Source of the DNA: Corynebacterium lemuris
GTDB lineage: Bacteria > Actinomycetota > Actinomycetes > Mycobacteriales > Mycobacteriaceae
Direction of reading: 5' to 3'
NCBI RefSeq assembly: GCF_024919295.1
Contig: NZ_JANWTC010000001.1
Coordinates: 434,001 to 498,000 of the forward strand
Length of the DNA stretch: 64,000 nucleotides
Below the pieces are notes generated by a model. That model was not told the origin of the DNA and did not search any database. It worked only from the letters and a program-made list of their open reading frames with translations. Below are positions 56,782 through 64,000 of this stretch, one piece after another. The first letter of the stretch is position 1, and each line of letters opens with the position of its first letter. The position numbers and the translations under genes were made by a program.

Positions 56782-56828
56782 TCGCTGTTCCCGGGCTCGG
56801 TGAAGCCAGCGCGGCGCGGCCTGTGGTG

Positions 56829-56834
56829 CATAAT
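56829..56834 (+). promoter_or_regulatory. -10 element of glmM (leaderless)
   Basis: CATAAT ends 7 nt before the glmM ATG and there is no ribosome site, suggesting a leaderless mRNA. Confidence 0.5.
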
Positions 56835-56841
56835 GATCCCC

Positions 56842-58185
56842 ATGACTCGACTCTTCGGTACCGATGGTGTTCGCGGGCTCGCGAACAAGGATCTCACTGT
56901 CTCCCTGGCTCTCGAGCTGGGGGCGGCCGCCGCGCATGTGCTCACCCGCGACCGCCGGTCGAGTGACCGCCGTCCCACGGCGATCGTCGGGCGTGATCCC
57001 CGTGTCTCCGGTGAGATGCTCGCCGCGGCCCTGTCCGCGGGCATGGCCTCCCGCGGTGTCGATGTCCTGCGCGTCGGTGTCATCCCCACCCCCGGTGTCG
57101 CCTTCCTCACCGATGACTACGGTGCGGACATGGGCGTGATGATCTCCGCCTCGCACAACCCGATGCCGGACAACGGCATCAAGTTCTTCTCCGCCGGCGG
57201 CCGTAAACTGCCGGATTCGGTGGAGGATGAGATCGAGGCGGCCATGGCGGATCTGTCGCCCAACGGTCCGACCGGTACCAGCGTCGGAAGGGTCATCGAG
57301 GAGGCCCCCGACGCCCAGGACCGCTACCTCAAACATCTCGCGGAGAGCACCCCGGCGGACCTGTCCGGCCTCAAGGTCGTCGTCGACGCCGCCAACGGCG
57401 CGGCCTCTGCGGTGGCCCCGAAGGCTTACGAGGCAGCCGGTGCAGAGGTCATCGCGATCCACAACAGCCCCGACGCCTACAACATCAACGACAACTGCGG
57501 CTCCACCCACATGGAGCAGCTGCAGAGGGCTGTCATCGAGCACGGCGCGGACCTCGGCCTGGCCCACGACGGTGACGCCGACCGCTGCCTCGCCGTGGAC
57601 GCCGAGGGCAACATCATCGACGGCGACCAGATCATGGCGGTCCTGGCGGTGGGGATGAAGGAGAAGTCCGAGCTGCGCAAGAACACGCTCGTGGCCACGG
57701 TGATGAGCAACCTGGGTCTGCGTCTGGCGATGGAGGAGCAGGGGATCACCATGCTCGAGACGAAGGTCGGCGACCGCTACGTCCTCGAGGAGCTCACCGC
57801 CGGAGGTTACAGCCTCGGCGGGGAGCAGTCCGGCCATATCGTCCTGCCGGGTCTGTGCCCGACCGGTGACGGCACCCAGTCCGGCCTGCGCCTCATGGCC
57901 CGTATGGCCGAGACCGGCTGCTCCCTGAAGGAGCTGGCCGGTGTGATGAAGGTCCTGCCCCAGGTGCTCATCAACGTCCCGGTGTCCAATAAGTCCGCCA
58001 TCCTCCAGGCTGCCGCCGTGCAGGACGCCACCGCCGAGGCGGAGTCCGAGCTGGGCGGCACAGGCCGTGTCCTGCTGCGTCCTTCCGGCACGGAGCAGCT
58101 GTTCCGCGTCATGGTGGAGGCCGCCGAGAGCGAGCAGGCCCGCCGCGTCGCGGGGCGTATCGCGGCGGTCGTCGCGGCGGTTTAG
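56842..58185 (+). CDS. glmM: Phosphoglucosamine mutase
   Basis: 447-residue enzyme interconverting glucosamine-6-phosphate and glucosamine-1-phosphate for UDP-GlcNAc and peptidoglycan. [17 protein letters not shown] opens it; the phosphoserine loop is [18 protein letters not shown], the Mg loop [14 protein letters not shown], the sugar loop [11 protein letters not shown] and the phosphate loop [14 protein letters not shown]. The product precursor is supplied by GlmS, encoded 3 kb downstream. ATG 56842 is the family start. Confidence 0.97.
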   Translation: MTRLFGTDGVRGLANKDLTVSLALELGAAAAHVLTRDRRSSDRRPTAIVGRDPRVSGEMLAAALSAGMASRGVDVLRVGVIPTPGVAFLTDDYGADMGVMISASHNPMPDNGIKFFSAGGRKLPDSVEDEIEAAMADLSPNGPTGTSVGRVIEEAPDAQDRYLKHLAESTPADLSGLKVVVDAANGAASAVAPKAYEAAGAEVIAIHNSPDAYNINDNCGSTHMEQLQRAVIEHGADLGLAHDGDADRCLAVDAEGNIIDGDQIMAVLAVGMKEKSELRKNTLVATVMSNLGLRLAMEEQGITMLETKVGDRYVLEELTAGGYSLGGEQSGHIVLPGLCPTGDGTQSGLRLMARMAETGCSLKELAGVMKVLPQVLINVPVSNKSAILQAAAVQDATAEAESELGGTGRVLLRPSGTEQLFRVMVEAAESEQARRVAGRIAAVVAAV

Positions 58186-58215
58186 CCACACCCGGGAACC
58201 TTTCTCCCCTTTGCG

Positions 58216-58234
58216 CAGTCCAATGATGGTGAGA
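58216..58234 (+). promoter_or_regulatory. Upstream motif of the 99-aa cassette, shared with 54663-54681
   Basis: CAGTCCAATGATGGTGAGA lies 35 nt before the ATG at 58269 and repeats the motif seen before the WXG100 pair. The region then forms the inverted pair CCCCTTTGCG (58207-58216) and CGCAAAGGGG (58252-58261), perfect over 10 bp, which encloses the motif and sequesters the ribosome site. Confidence 0.5.
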
Positions 58235-58268
58235 CATCAGCCACGGACTTTCGCAAAGGGGATTTTTC

Positions 58269-58568
58269 ATGTCCGGTTTCTTCCTCGACCACGCGGGGGC
58301 GCTCGATGCGCTGCAGCGCCTGCTCACTGACGGTGAGGAACAGCACACCCGTCACTTGAGCACCCGCCCGGCACTGCCCGCCACCGCGGCAGGCCGGGAC
58401 TTCGCCGACCGCGGTGCCGCGATCGCCGCGATGCTGCAGCGTGTCCACGACACCGGCACCGAGCGTATCGACGCCGTCCGCACCACCGCCCGGGCCGCAG
58501 CCGCGCAGGTGCGGGTGCTCCGCGATGTCGACACGCAGCTCGCCGCCGAGCTGCGCGGTGGGCTCTGA
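58269..58568 (+). CDS. ESX-4-associated small helical protein (Rv3440c-like by position)
   Basis: 99 residues, all-helical: LDHAGALDALQRLLTDGEEQ, a short turn with GRDFADRGAAI, then AMLQRVHDTGTERIDAVRTT and QVRVLRDVDTQLAAELRGGL. Size and helical layout resemble small ESX-associated secreted proteins (WXG100/EspC type), but no WXG motif is present. AAAGGGG is the ribosome site. Position after glmM and before an Ala/Pro-rich gene matches, from memory, M. tuberculosis Rv3440c; sequence homology was not tested. The stop overlaps the next ATG by one base. Confidence 0.65.
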   Translation: MSGFFLDHAGALDALQRLLTDGEEQHTRHLSTRPALPATAAGRDFADRGAAIAAMLQRVHDTGTERIDAVRTTARAAAAQVRVLRDVDTQLAAELRGGL

Positions 58569-59887
58569 TGGCCGCCCCTGCCGCTGCCCTGGGCTACCGG
58601 GGAATCGTGCAGATGCTCAACTCCGCCTCCCGCGGCAGCTACCGCGGACCGAGCATCTCCGTGGACATGCTCAGCCGGGTGCTGGGTTCCACCGAAGGAC
58701 TCGACACCGCCCAGCTGGTCGAGCACACCCGGGCCGCCGTCGGCTCCTCGGATACGGGGACGCTGAAGGGCGGGATCGTCGAGTCCCTGTTCACCTTCCT
58801 CGCCCAGGCCGCCTTCGGTGAGATTCTCGGCCGCGTGGTCGACAACGTCGGCGACTGGTTCAGCAACCGGGACGACAGCGAGGACATCGTCCGCGACGCG
58901 GAGGCCGTGGACAAGACCCTGTGCGACATCGAGGAGGTCAACGAGGCGGGCATCGAGGAGATCCTCCTCGCGCTGCGGGCGGTGATCGGACAGCTGTGCG
59001 CCTTCCTCAACCAGGTGGACCCCGCCCAACATCCGAGGGAGTTCGCCGAATGTGTCGCAGCGGGGGCCGATCTGATTGATTCGGCGGGTGGCACCATCAT
59101 GGACTGCTGCCGGGACCGCGACAGCGCCGTCACAGCCTGCCTCGACGAATTCCTCGACCGTGGCACGGCAGTCTGTGAGAAACCCGCCACCGGCGCCTGC
59201 GCCACTGTCGTCTGTGAGGAGAACCCGCCGACCGCACCCACGAAGCACGTGCCCGGGAAGGGCACCACCGTCACGGAGACACCGACCGTCCCGCAGTCGG
59301 TCGGGGAACCGGGGCCCGAGAAACCGGTCCCCGAGACTCCGGTCCCTGAGAAACCGGTCCCCGGGAAGCCGGCACCCGTCGAAGAACCCGACTGTGATCC
59401 CCCGGCCCCACCCGGGAAACCCGTCTCGACACCGGACTGTGAACCGACCGTGCCGCAGTCCGTGGAACCGGTGGAGGACTGCCCTGAGCCGGTGGAGACC
59501 CCGGAACCGGAGTGCGTGGACCCGCCCGCACCGGGGGAGTCGGGCAGCAGTGACTGCTGCGGTGTCCTCGGCCTGGTCGGGGTGGGGGCGGCGATCCTGG
59601 GTGTCGGCCTGCTGATCACCGCGCTTGAGGACTGCATTCCGGAGCTTCCACCGGCACCGGAACCTGTTCCGGAACCGGCACCTGAGCCCGTGCCCGAGCC
59701 CGTCGCGGAACCACCGGCACCGCCCAAGCAGGATCTGACAGATGTGCCGGAACCACCGCCACCACCGAAGCAGACGGCCGCGGCTCCGGCAGTCGCTCCG
59801 GCGGCTGTCCCGGTGTCGGTGACCCCTGAGCCGCAACCTGCCCCTGCCCCTGCGCCGGGTGGAGCACGGAAGGCGGGTGTGTGGTGA
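58568..59887 (+). CDS. Cys-rich, Pro/Glu-repeat membrane protein of the ESX-4-linked cassette (Rv3439c-like by position)
   Basis: 439 residues. Residues 1-215 are helical (GYRGIVQMLNSASRGSYRGP, GILGRV-like FGEILGRVVDNVGDWFSN); 220-325 are Pro/Glu/Lys repeats (PVPETPVPEKPVPGKPAP); one membrane helix follows (GVLGLVGVGAAILGVGLLIT); the tail is again Pro-rich (PEPVPEPAPEPVPEPVAEPP). About 17 cysteines are scattered through it, many in CC or PDC contexts, unusual for a cytoplasmic protein and suggesting exposure to an oxidising space. Function unknown. It overlaps both neighbours by one base, so the cassette is one operon. Confidence 0.68.
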   Translation: MAAPAAALGYRGIVQMLNSASRGSYRGPSISVDMLSRVLGSTEGLDTAQLVEHTRAAVGSSDTGTLKGGIVESLFTFLAQAAFGEILGRVVDNVGDWFSNRDDSEDIVRDAEAVDKTLCDIEEVNEAGIEEILLALRAVIGQLCAFLNQVDPAQHPREFAECVAAGADLIDSAGGTIMDCCRDRDSAVTACLDEFLDRGTAVCEKPATGACATVVCEENPPTAPTKHVPGKGTTVTETPTVPQSVGEPGPEKPVPETPVPEKPVPGKPAPVEEPDCDPPAPPGKPVSTPDCEPTVPQSVEPVEDCPEPVETPEPECVDPPAPGESGSSDCCGVLGLVGVGAAILGVGLLITALEDCIPELPPAPEPVPEPAPEPVPEPVAEPPAPPKQDLTDVPEPPPPPKQTAAAPAVAPAAVPVSVTPEPQPAPAPAPGGARKAGVW

Positions 59888-60087
59888 TGGAGTTTGAGGA
59901 GTTCTCAAGGCAGTTCCGTCAGCGGACCACGCAGCGGATGATCGAGTTCGAGAAGGCCCTGGCCCAGGCGCAGCAGCGAGTGGAGAAGGCCGTCACCCCG
60001 CAGCCGGCCGCACCCCCGCCGCTGCAGCCCCGGCCGCGGACGAGCCCGGCGCGGGGCCGGGTCCAGGGGTTGCTCCGCAGGGGTTAG
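59887..60087 (+). CDS. Small hypothetical protein, third gene of the cassette
   Basis: 66 residues: an amphipathic helix (FEEFSRQFRQRTTQRMIEFE, KALAQAQQRVEKAV) and a basic Pro-rich tail (PAAPPPLQPRPRTSPARGRV). ATG 59887 shares its A with the preceding stop; two in-frame GTGs just upstream are alternatives. The TAG stop shares bases with the TAA of the convergent hydrolase. No family recognised; a helper or chaperone-like partner for the previous protein is only a guess. Confidence 0.5.
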   Translation: MEFEEFSRQFRQRTTQRMIEFEKALAQAQQRVEKAVTPQPAAPPPLQPRPRTSPARGRVQGLLRRG

Positions 60088-60929
60088 AGCCGGGTGCTGG
60101 TGCTCAGCTTGACCCCGGCCTTGTCCGCCAGCTCGGTACCGGCGTAGGAGGTGACGTTTTTCGCGTGGGCGAGTGCCTCGGAGAAACCGGAGTATTTGTG
60201 CTCGTCGTCCAGCTGGTGCAGCAGGAAGCCGGTGAGCAGGCCGCGGGCGGTCTCCTGGGCGGAGAACTGCGGGATGCCCTGGCCGAAAGCGATCTGGAGG
60301 AAGGTGTCCTCGGTGAAGCCGGCCTGGTTGCCGCCCTTGATCTCCCGGTAGGCGACGTCACCGCCCCAGTGGAAGGCCACCTTGGCGGGGTCGCCCGTGC
60401 CGATGAGATCGGGGCGCCCCGGGGCGATGATCAGTCCGGGGGCCTTCACGGTGCGGGCCGCCTCCACCGAGGAGGGGGCGGTATCGGCGGGGTAGAGGGC
60501 GGCCACCGCCTTGATGCGGGGGTTGTTTGCGGCGGTGAGGATCGCCGCCCCGCCGCCCATGCCGTGGCCGGCGACGCCGAGCTTGCCGGGGGAGACGGTT
60601 ACCTTCCCGTGGCCGAGCTTGACTCCGGAGGCGATCTGCAGGGCGGATTCCAGGTCGGCGGCGAAACCGCGGTGGTCCGGCATGAAACCGGTCTCGGTGT
60701 CGGGGGCGGTGACGACGATTCCCCAGCTGGCCAGGTGGCGCAGCGTCGCGTGGTAGGTCTTCACCGACTTCAGCCAGTCGTGTCCGAAGGCGATGGCCGG
60801 CACGCTGTTGCCCTCGGCGGGGGCGTAGACCTTACCCGGGATCCCGGCGTAGCTGAGATCGCCGACGAGGACGCGGTGGGGGCCGCGCTTGGACAGTTGA
60901 GCCAGGTGCTTCTTCAGATTCTCAGACAC
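60084..60929 (-). CDS. Dienelactone-hydrolase-like alpha/beta hydrolase (Rv3438-like by position)
   Basis: 281 residues. The alpha/beta hydrolase core is visible: VPAIAFGHDWLKSVKTYHA, a nucleophile-elbow-like GVAGHGMGGGAAILTAANNP in which the usual Ser is replaced by His-Gly-Met (G-H-G-M-G), and AVAALYPADTAPSS. The missing nucleophile Ser hints at a non-hydrolytic or altered role. GTG 60929 is 7 nt after a TATCCT -10 (60942 to 60937), so leaderless; longer upstream frames are not supported. Length agrees with M. tuberculosis Rv3438 at the same place, from memory. Confidence 0.75.
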   Translation of the reverse strand: MSENLKKHLAQLSKRGPHRVLVGDLSYAGIPGKVYAPAEGNSVPAIAFGHDWLKSVKTYHATLRHLASWGIVVTAPDTETGFMPDHRGFAADLESALQIASGVKLGHGKVTVSPGKLGVAGHGMGGGAAILTAANNPRIKAVAALYPADTAPSSVEAARTVKAPGLIIAPGRPDLIGTGDPAKVAFHWGGDVAYREIKGGNQAGFTEDTFLQIAFGQGIPQFSAQETARGLLTGFLLHQLDDEHKYSGFSEALAHAKNVTSYAGTELADKAGVKLSTSTRL

Positions 60930-60936
60930 GGATTCC

Positions 60937-60942
60937 AGGATA
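60937..60942 (-). promoter_or_regulatory. -10 element of the hydrolase gene (leaderless)
   Basis: TATCCT on the minus strand, 7 nt before the GTG start at 60929, without a ribosome site. Confidence 0.45.
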
Positions 60943-61070
60943 GTGGAAGAGGCAGGGGCGGGGTTGCGAATGTCACACCCCCGGAAAACGGCGAGCGTAC
61001 GGGGTGGTGACGGGGGCGGAGCGGGTGGCATGAAGCATCAGATACCTGTCGCAGGACCGGTCGATTCGTC

Positions 61071-61076
61071 TACGAT
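61071..61076 (+). promoter_or_regulatory. -10 element of glmS (leaderless)
   Basis: TACGAT ends 7 nt before the ATG at 61084; the bases between are TTCCCCC with no ribosome site. Confidence 0.55.
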
Positions 61077-61083
61077 TTCCCCC

Positions 61084-62946
61084 ATGTGTGGAATCGTTGG
61101 ATACGTCGGTGAACGACAGGGACTGGGCATCGCGCTGGAGGCGCTGCGCCGGATGGAGTACCGGGGGTACGACTCCTCGGGCATCGCGGTCCCCGACGGC
61201 ACCGGGATCAACCTGGTCAAGCGCGCGGGCAAGCTCGCCAACCTGACGGAGAGGATCGCTGAGATCGGCGAGGACAGCCTGCGGGGAACTACGGCGATCG
61301 GGCACACCCGGTGGGCCACCCACGGCCGGCCCACCGACGGCAACGCCCACCCGCACCTCTCCTTCGACGGCCGCGCGGCCATCGTCCACAACGGCATCAT
61401 CGAGAATTTCGCGCAACTGCGCGCCGAGCTGGAGGAGTCCGGTGTCACCCTCGTCTCCGAGACGGATTCCGAGGTGACCGCCCATCTGCTGGCGCGCGCC
61501 TACAACGAGGGGGAGACCGCGGGTGATTTCCGCGCCTCCGCGCTGGCCGTCCTCGCCCGTCTCGAAGGTGCCTTCACCCTCCTGTTCACCCATGCCGACC
61601 ATCCGGGGCAGATCATCGCGGCCCGCCGCTCCACCCCGTTGATCGTCGGCGTGGGGGAGGGGGAGATGTTCCTCGGTTCGGACGTCGCGGCATTCATCGA
61701 GCACACCCGCAATGCCGTTGAACTTGAGCAGGACAATGTCGTGGTGATCACCGCCGGGGGTTACGAGGTCCTCAACTTCGACGGCTCGCGCGCGCAGGGC
61801 CGCCCCTTCACCATCGACTGGGACCTCGCCGCCGCCGAGAAGGGCGGCTACGACTCCTTCATGATGAAGGAGATCCACGAGCAGCCCGCCGCCGTCCGTG
61901 ACACCCTCGGTGGCCACTTCCACGACGGCCGCGTGTTCCTCGACGAATCGGATATCTCCGAGACTGACCTGAAGAGCATCAACCAGGTCTTCGTCGTCGC
62001 CTGCGGTTCGGCCTACCATTCCGGCCTGCTGGCCAAGTACGCCATCGAGCACTGGGTGCGCATCCCCGTGCAGATCGAGGTCGCCTCCGAATTTCGCTAC
62101 CGCGACCCGGTCCTCGACGAACGCACCCTCGTGTTGGCGATCTCCCAGTCCGGCGAAACCGCCGACACCCTGGAGGCCGTGCGCCACGCGAAGACACAGG
62201 GGGCGAAGGTGCTGGCGGTGTGCAACACCAACGGCTCGCAGATCCCGCGGGAATCCGACGCGGTGCTCTACACCCACGCCGGCCCCGAGATCGGTGTGGC
62301 CTCCACGAAGGCCTTCCTGGCGCAGGTCGCCGCCAACTACATCGTCGGTCTGGCCCTGGCGCAGGCCAAGGGCACCAAGTACCCGGATGAGATCCGGGAG
62401 ATCTGGGACGCCCTCGAGGAGATCCCCGCCAGGATTGACCAGCTGCTCTCGGTCAGGGAACAGGTCCAGGCCATCGCCGCGGACCTCGGTGCGGTGCGCA
62501 CCATGCTCTTCCTCGGCCGCGGCGTCGGCTTCCCCGTCGCCCTGGAGGGTGCGCTCAAGCTCAAGGAGCTGGCCTACATCCATGCCGAGGGTTTCCCGGC
62601 CGGTGAGCTCAAGCACGGGCCCATCGCCCTGATCGAGGATGATCTGCCCGTGGTGGTGGTCGTGCCCTCCCCGCGGGGTGTGAAGCTGCTGCACTCCAAG
62701 ATCGTGTCCAACATCCAGGAGATCCGGGCGCGTGGCGCGAAGACCATCGTCATCTCCGAGGAGGGTGATGAGGCGGTCGTGCCCTACGCCAACTGGCTGA
62801 TCCGGGTCCCGGCGACGCCTTCGATCATGCAGCCGCTGCTGGCCACCGTGCCGCTGCAGTTCCTCGCGGCCGATATCGCGCGCGAGTGCGGCAACGAGGA
62901 CATCGACAAGCCTCGCAACCTGGCCAAGTCCGTGACGGTGGAGTAG
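61084..62946 (+). CDS. glmS: Glutamine--fructose-6-phosphate aminotransferase (isomerizing)
   Basis: 620-residue enzyme that makes glucosamine-6-phosphate, the first step to UDP-GlcNAc. The N-terminal glutaminase has the catalytic Cys as residue 2 (MCGIVGYVGERQGLGIALEA), GHTRWATHGRPTDGNAHPH and RNGIIENF-like HNGIIENFAQLR. Two SIS domains follow (FVVACGSAYHSGLLAKYAIE, ISQSGETADTLEAVRHAKTQ; FLGRGVGFPVALEGALKLKE), ending NLAKSVTVE. Cys2 fixes the start. No glmS ribozyme is present, as expected outside firmicutes. Confidence 0.98.
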   Translation: MCGIVGYVGERQGLGIALEALRRMEYRGYDSSGIAVPDGTGINLVKRAGKLANLTERIAEIGEDSLRGTTAIGHTRWATHGRPTDGNAHPHLSFDGRAAIVHNGIIENFAQLRAELEESGVTLVSETDSEVTAHLLARAYNEGETAGDFRASALAVLARLEGAFTLLFTHADHPGQIIAARRSTPLIVGVGEGEMFLGSDVAAFIEHTRNAVELEQDNVVVITAGGYEVLNFDGSRAQGRPFTIDWDLAAAEKGGYDSFMMKEIHEQPAAVRDTLGGHFHDGRVFLDESDISETDLKSINQVFVVACGSAYHSGLLAKYAIEHWVRIPVQIEVASEFRYRDPVLDERTLVLAISQSGETADTLEAVRHAKTQGAKVLAVCNTNGSQIPRESDAVLYTHAGPEIGVASTKAFLAQVAANYIVGLALAQAKGTKYPDEIREIWDALEEIPARIDQLLSVREQVQAIAADLGAVRTMLFLGRGVGFPVALEGALKLKELAYIHAEGFPAGELKHGPIALIEDDLPVVVVVPSPRGVKLLHSKIVSNIQEIRARGAKTIVISEEGDEAVVPYANWLIRVPATPSIMQPLLATVPLQFLAADIARECGNEDIDKPRNLAKSVTVE

Positions 62947-62958
62947 CTGGGAACCTCC

Positions 62959-64000
62959 TCAGGCCGAGGTGACCGCCTCCCGGGCCAGCTTGTGCAGGCG
63001 CGGGATGGGCATGCGCATGTTCATCGCCGCCGCGGTGCCGGATTCCGGCCAGTGCAGGACCGCCGCGCGTTCCTCGAGGGAACCCTTGACCACCAGCGGT
63101 TCGGTGCCGTGGGGGATGGGGCCGGACATCTTGAGGTTGAGGCCCCACTGGTCGGTCCAGAAATAGGACTGGAAGTCCAGGGATGCGGCCTCATCGCCCT
63201 GCAGCAGGGCGGCGGCGGCGATCTTCGCCTGTTCGATGGCGGCGGTCCAGATCGGGGTGCGTCGCGGCCCCTCCCCGTGGTCGATGAAGGTGACGTCGCC
63301 GGCGGCGACGATGGAGCCGGTGATGCGGCAGCGGGGGTCGGCGATGAGGCGGCCGTCGACAAGCAGACCGGAGTCCTCGAGCCAGGCGGTGGCGGGCAGG
63401 TCACCGGCGGCGGTGACCACGATGTCCGAACCCACTTCGGTGCCGTCGGTGAGGGTGACCACCATGCCCCCGTCCTCCTCGTGCACCGCGGAGACCATCG
63501 AGTCGACGATGTTCAGGCCGTGTTCGAGTGCGGCCTGCGTGAGGATGCCTCCGAGCAGCGGGCCGAGATGCAGTTCCATCGGGGTGCCGGGGTGGACGAG
63601 GGTGACGTCGCAGCCCAGGCCCACGGCTCCGGAGGCGACCTCCATGCCCAGGGGCCCACCGCCGATGACGGTTACCGTGGGGCGGTTGACCAGGCTGGCC
63701 TTCAGGCGTGCGGCGTCGTCGAGCGAGCGGATGGTGTATTCGCGGGTGGAGGGGGTGAAACGGCGGGCCTCGGAGCCGGTGGCGATGACCAGTCCGTCAA
63801 AGCCCAGTTCGGTGCCGTCGTCCAGGGTGACCACCTGCCGCTCCGGGTCCAGCCCGGTGACCGAGCGGCCCCGGAATTCGGTGGCGCCGTGGGTGGCCGC
63901 CGGGAGCGTACCGACGTCGAGGTCCTCGCCGGGGGCGAGCGCGACCTTCGACAGGGCGGGCCGGGAGTAGGTGGCGTGGGGTTCGGCGCCCACGACGGTC
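62959..64000 (-). CDS. NAD(P)/FAD-dependent oxidoreductase, ferredoxin-reductase type (5' partial)
   Basis: The visible ~346 residues lack the N-terminal FAD dinucleotide motif, which lies beyond 64000. GAEPHATYSRPALSKVALAP is the segment after the first Rossmann unit; FDGLVIATGSEARRF is the ATG motif; TVIGGGPLGMEVASGAVGLG is the NAD(P)-binding motif; GSIVAAGDVTFIDHG is the second FAD motif. A C-terminal reductase domain ends the protein. The type resembles rubredoxin/ferredoxin reductases of oxygenase systems. Its partner is not in the window. It converges with glmS with a 12-nt gap. Confidence 0.85.
   Translation of the reverse strand, partial: TVVGAEPHATYSRPALSKVALAPGEDLDVGTLPAATHGATEFRGRSVTGLDPERQVVTLDDGTELGFDGLVIATGSEARRFTPSTREYTIRSLDDAARLKASLVNRPTVTVIGGGPLGMEVASGAVGLGCDVTLVHPGTPMELHLGPLLGGILTQAALEHGLNIVDSMVSAVHEEDGGMVVTLTDGTEVGSDIVVTAAGDLPATAWLEDSGLLVDGRLIADPRCRITGSIVAAGDVTFIDHGEGPRRTPIWTAAIEQAKIAAAALLQGDEAASLDFQSYFWTDQWGLNLKMSGPIPHGTEPLVVKGSLEERAAVLHWPESGTAAAMNMRMPIPRLHKLAREAVTSA

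Noticed and set aside
59240..59420. CRISPR-like or minisatellite repeats in the Pro/Glu region
   Set aside because: The DNA repeats are imperfect, in frame and encode PVPEKPVPGKP-type units, so they are protein repeats.
61084..61084. Possible glmS ribozyme upstream of glmS
   Set aside because: The upstream region is short, the gene appears leaderless, and no ribozyme core is visible.

Overview
This is a high-GC actinobacterial chromosome segment from the order Corynebacteriales, most likely Corynebacterium. The str, S10, spc and alpha ribosomal clusters occur in the order seen in that genus. An ESX-4-like type VII secretion locus sits between truA and rplM/rpsI/glmM/glmS, and DtxR-type iron boxes and several apparently leaderless genes are present. 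No tRNA, rRNA, CRISPR array, insertion sequence or prophage was recognised.

Layout. 1-9777: 3' part of rpoC, a convergent DUF1707 gene, then the str cluster (rpsL, rpsG, fusA, tuf) with a strong tuf promoter and a textbook tuf terminator. 9811-13389: panD, an unknown gene, and a minus-strand six-gene Asp23/Gls24 envelope-stress operon. 13931-19164: S10 operon (rpsJ to rpsQ), closed by a strong terminator. 19182-23924: accessory block with an unknown gene, a 2,3-dihydroxybenzoate pathway (entC, entB, entA homologues) carrying two DtxR-like boxes, and a lipoprotein. 24153-25393: first half of spc (rplN, rplX, rplE). 25511-31146: second accessory block (YCII-like protein, DHA2-type MFS exporter, M20 amidohydrolase, BCCT choline/betaine-type transporter) at the position where rpsN normally lies. 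31674-36614: rest of spc (rpsH to rplO, secY, adk), followed by map and a leaderless L,D-transpeptidase. 38542-43128: infA, rpsM, rpsK, rpsD, rpoA, rplQ, truA; rpmJ is absent from its usual site and replaced by a structured leader.

43230-60087: a DUF6541-like membrane protein and the ESX-4-like system. It contains eccB, a TIGR02611-type membrane gene, mycP and eccD (minus), eccC, a TIGR03931-type gene, and two WXG100 genes. After rplM, rpsI and glmM comes a three-gene cassette (99, 439 and 66 aa) whose middle product is Cys-rich, Pro-rich and has one membrane segment. A 19-nt motif upstream of the WXG100 pair recurs upstream of this cassette, suggesting co-regulation. A hydrolase, glmS and a partial FAD oxidoreductase finish the window.

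The genes mostly serve translation, protein export (SecY, ESX), amino-sugar supply for the cell wall (GlmS, GlmM, L,D-transpeptidase), and iron and osmolyte handling. The least understood and most interesting parts are the ESX-associated cassette with its shared upstream motif, the iron-regulated DHB genes embedded in ribosomal territory, and the structured infA-rpsM leader.
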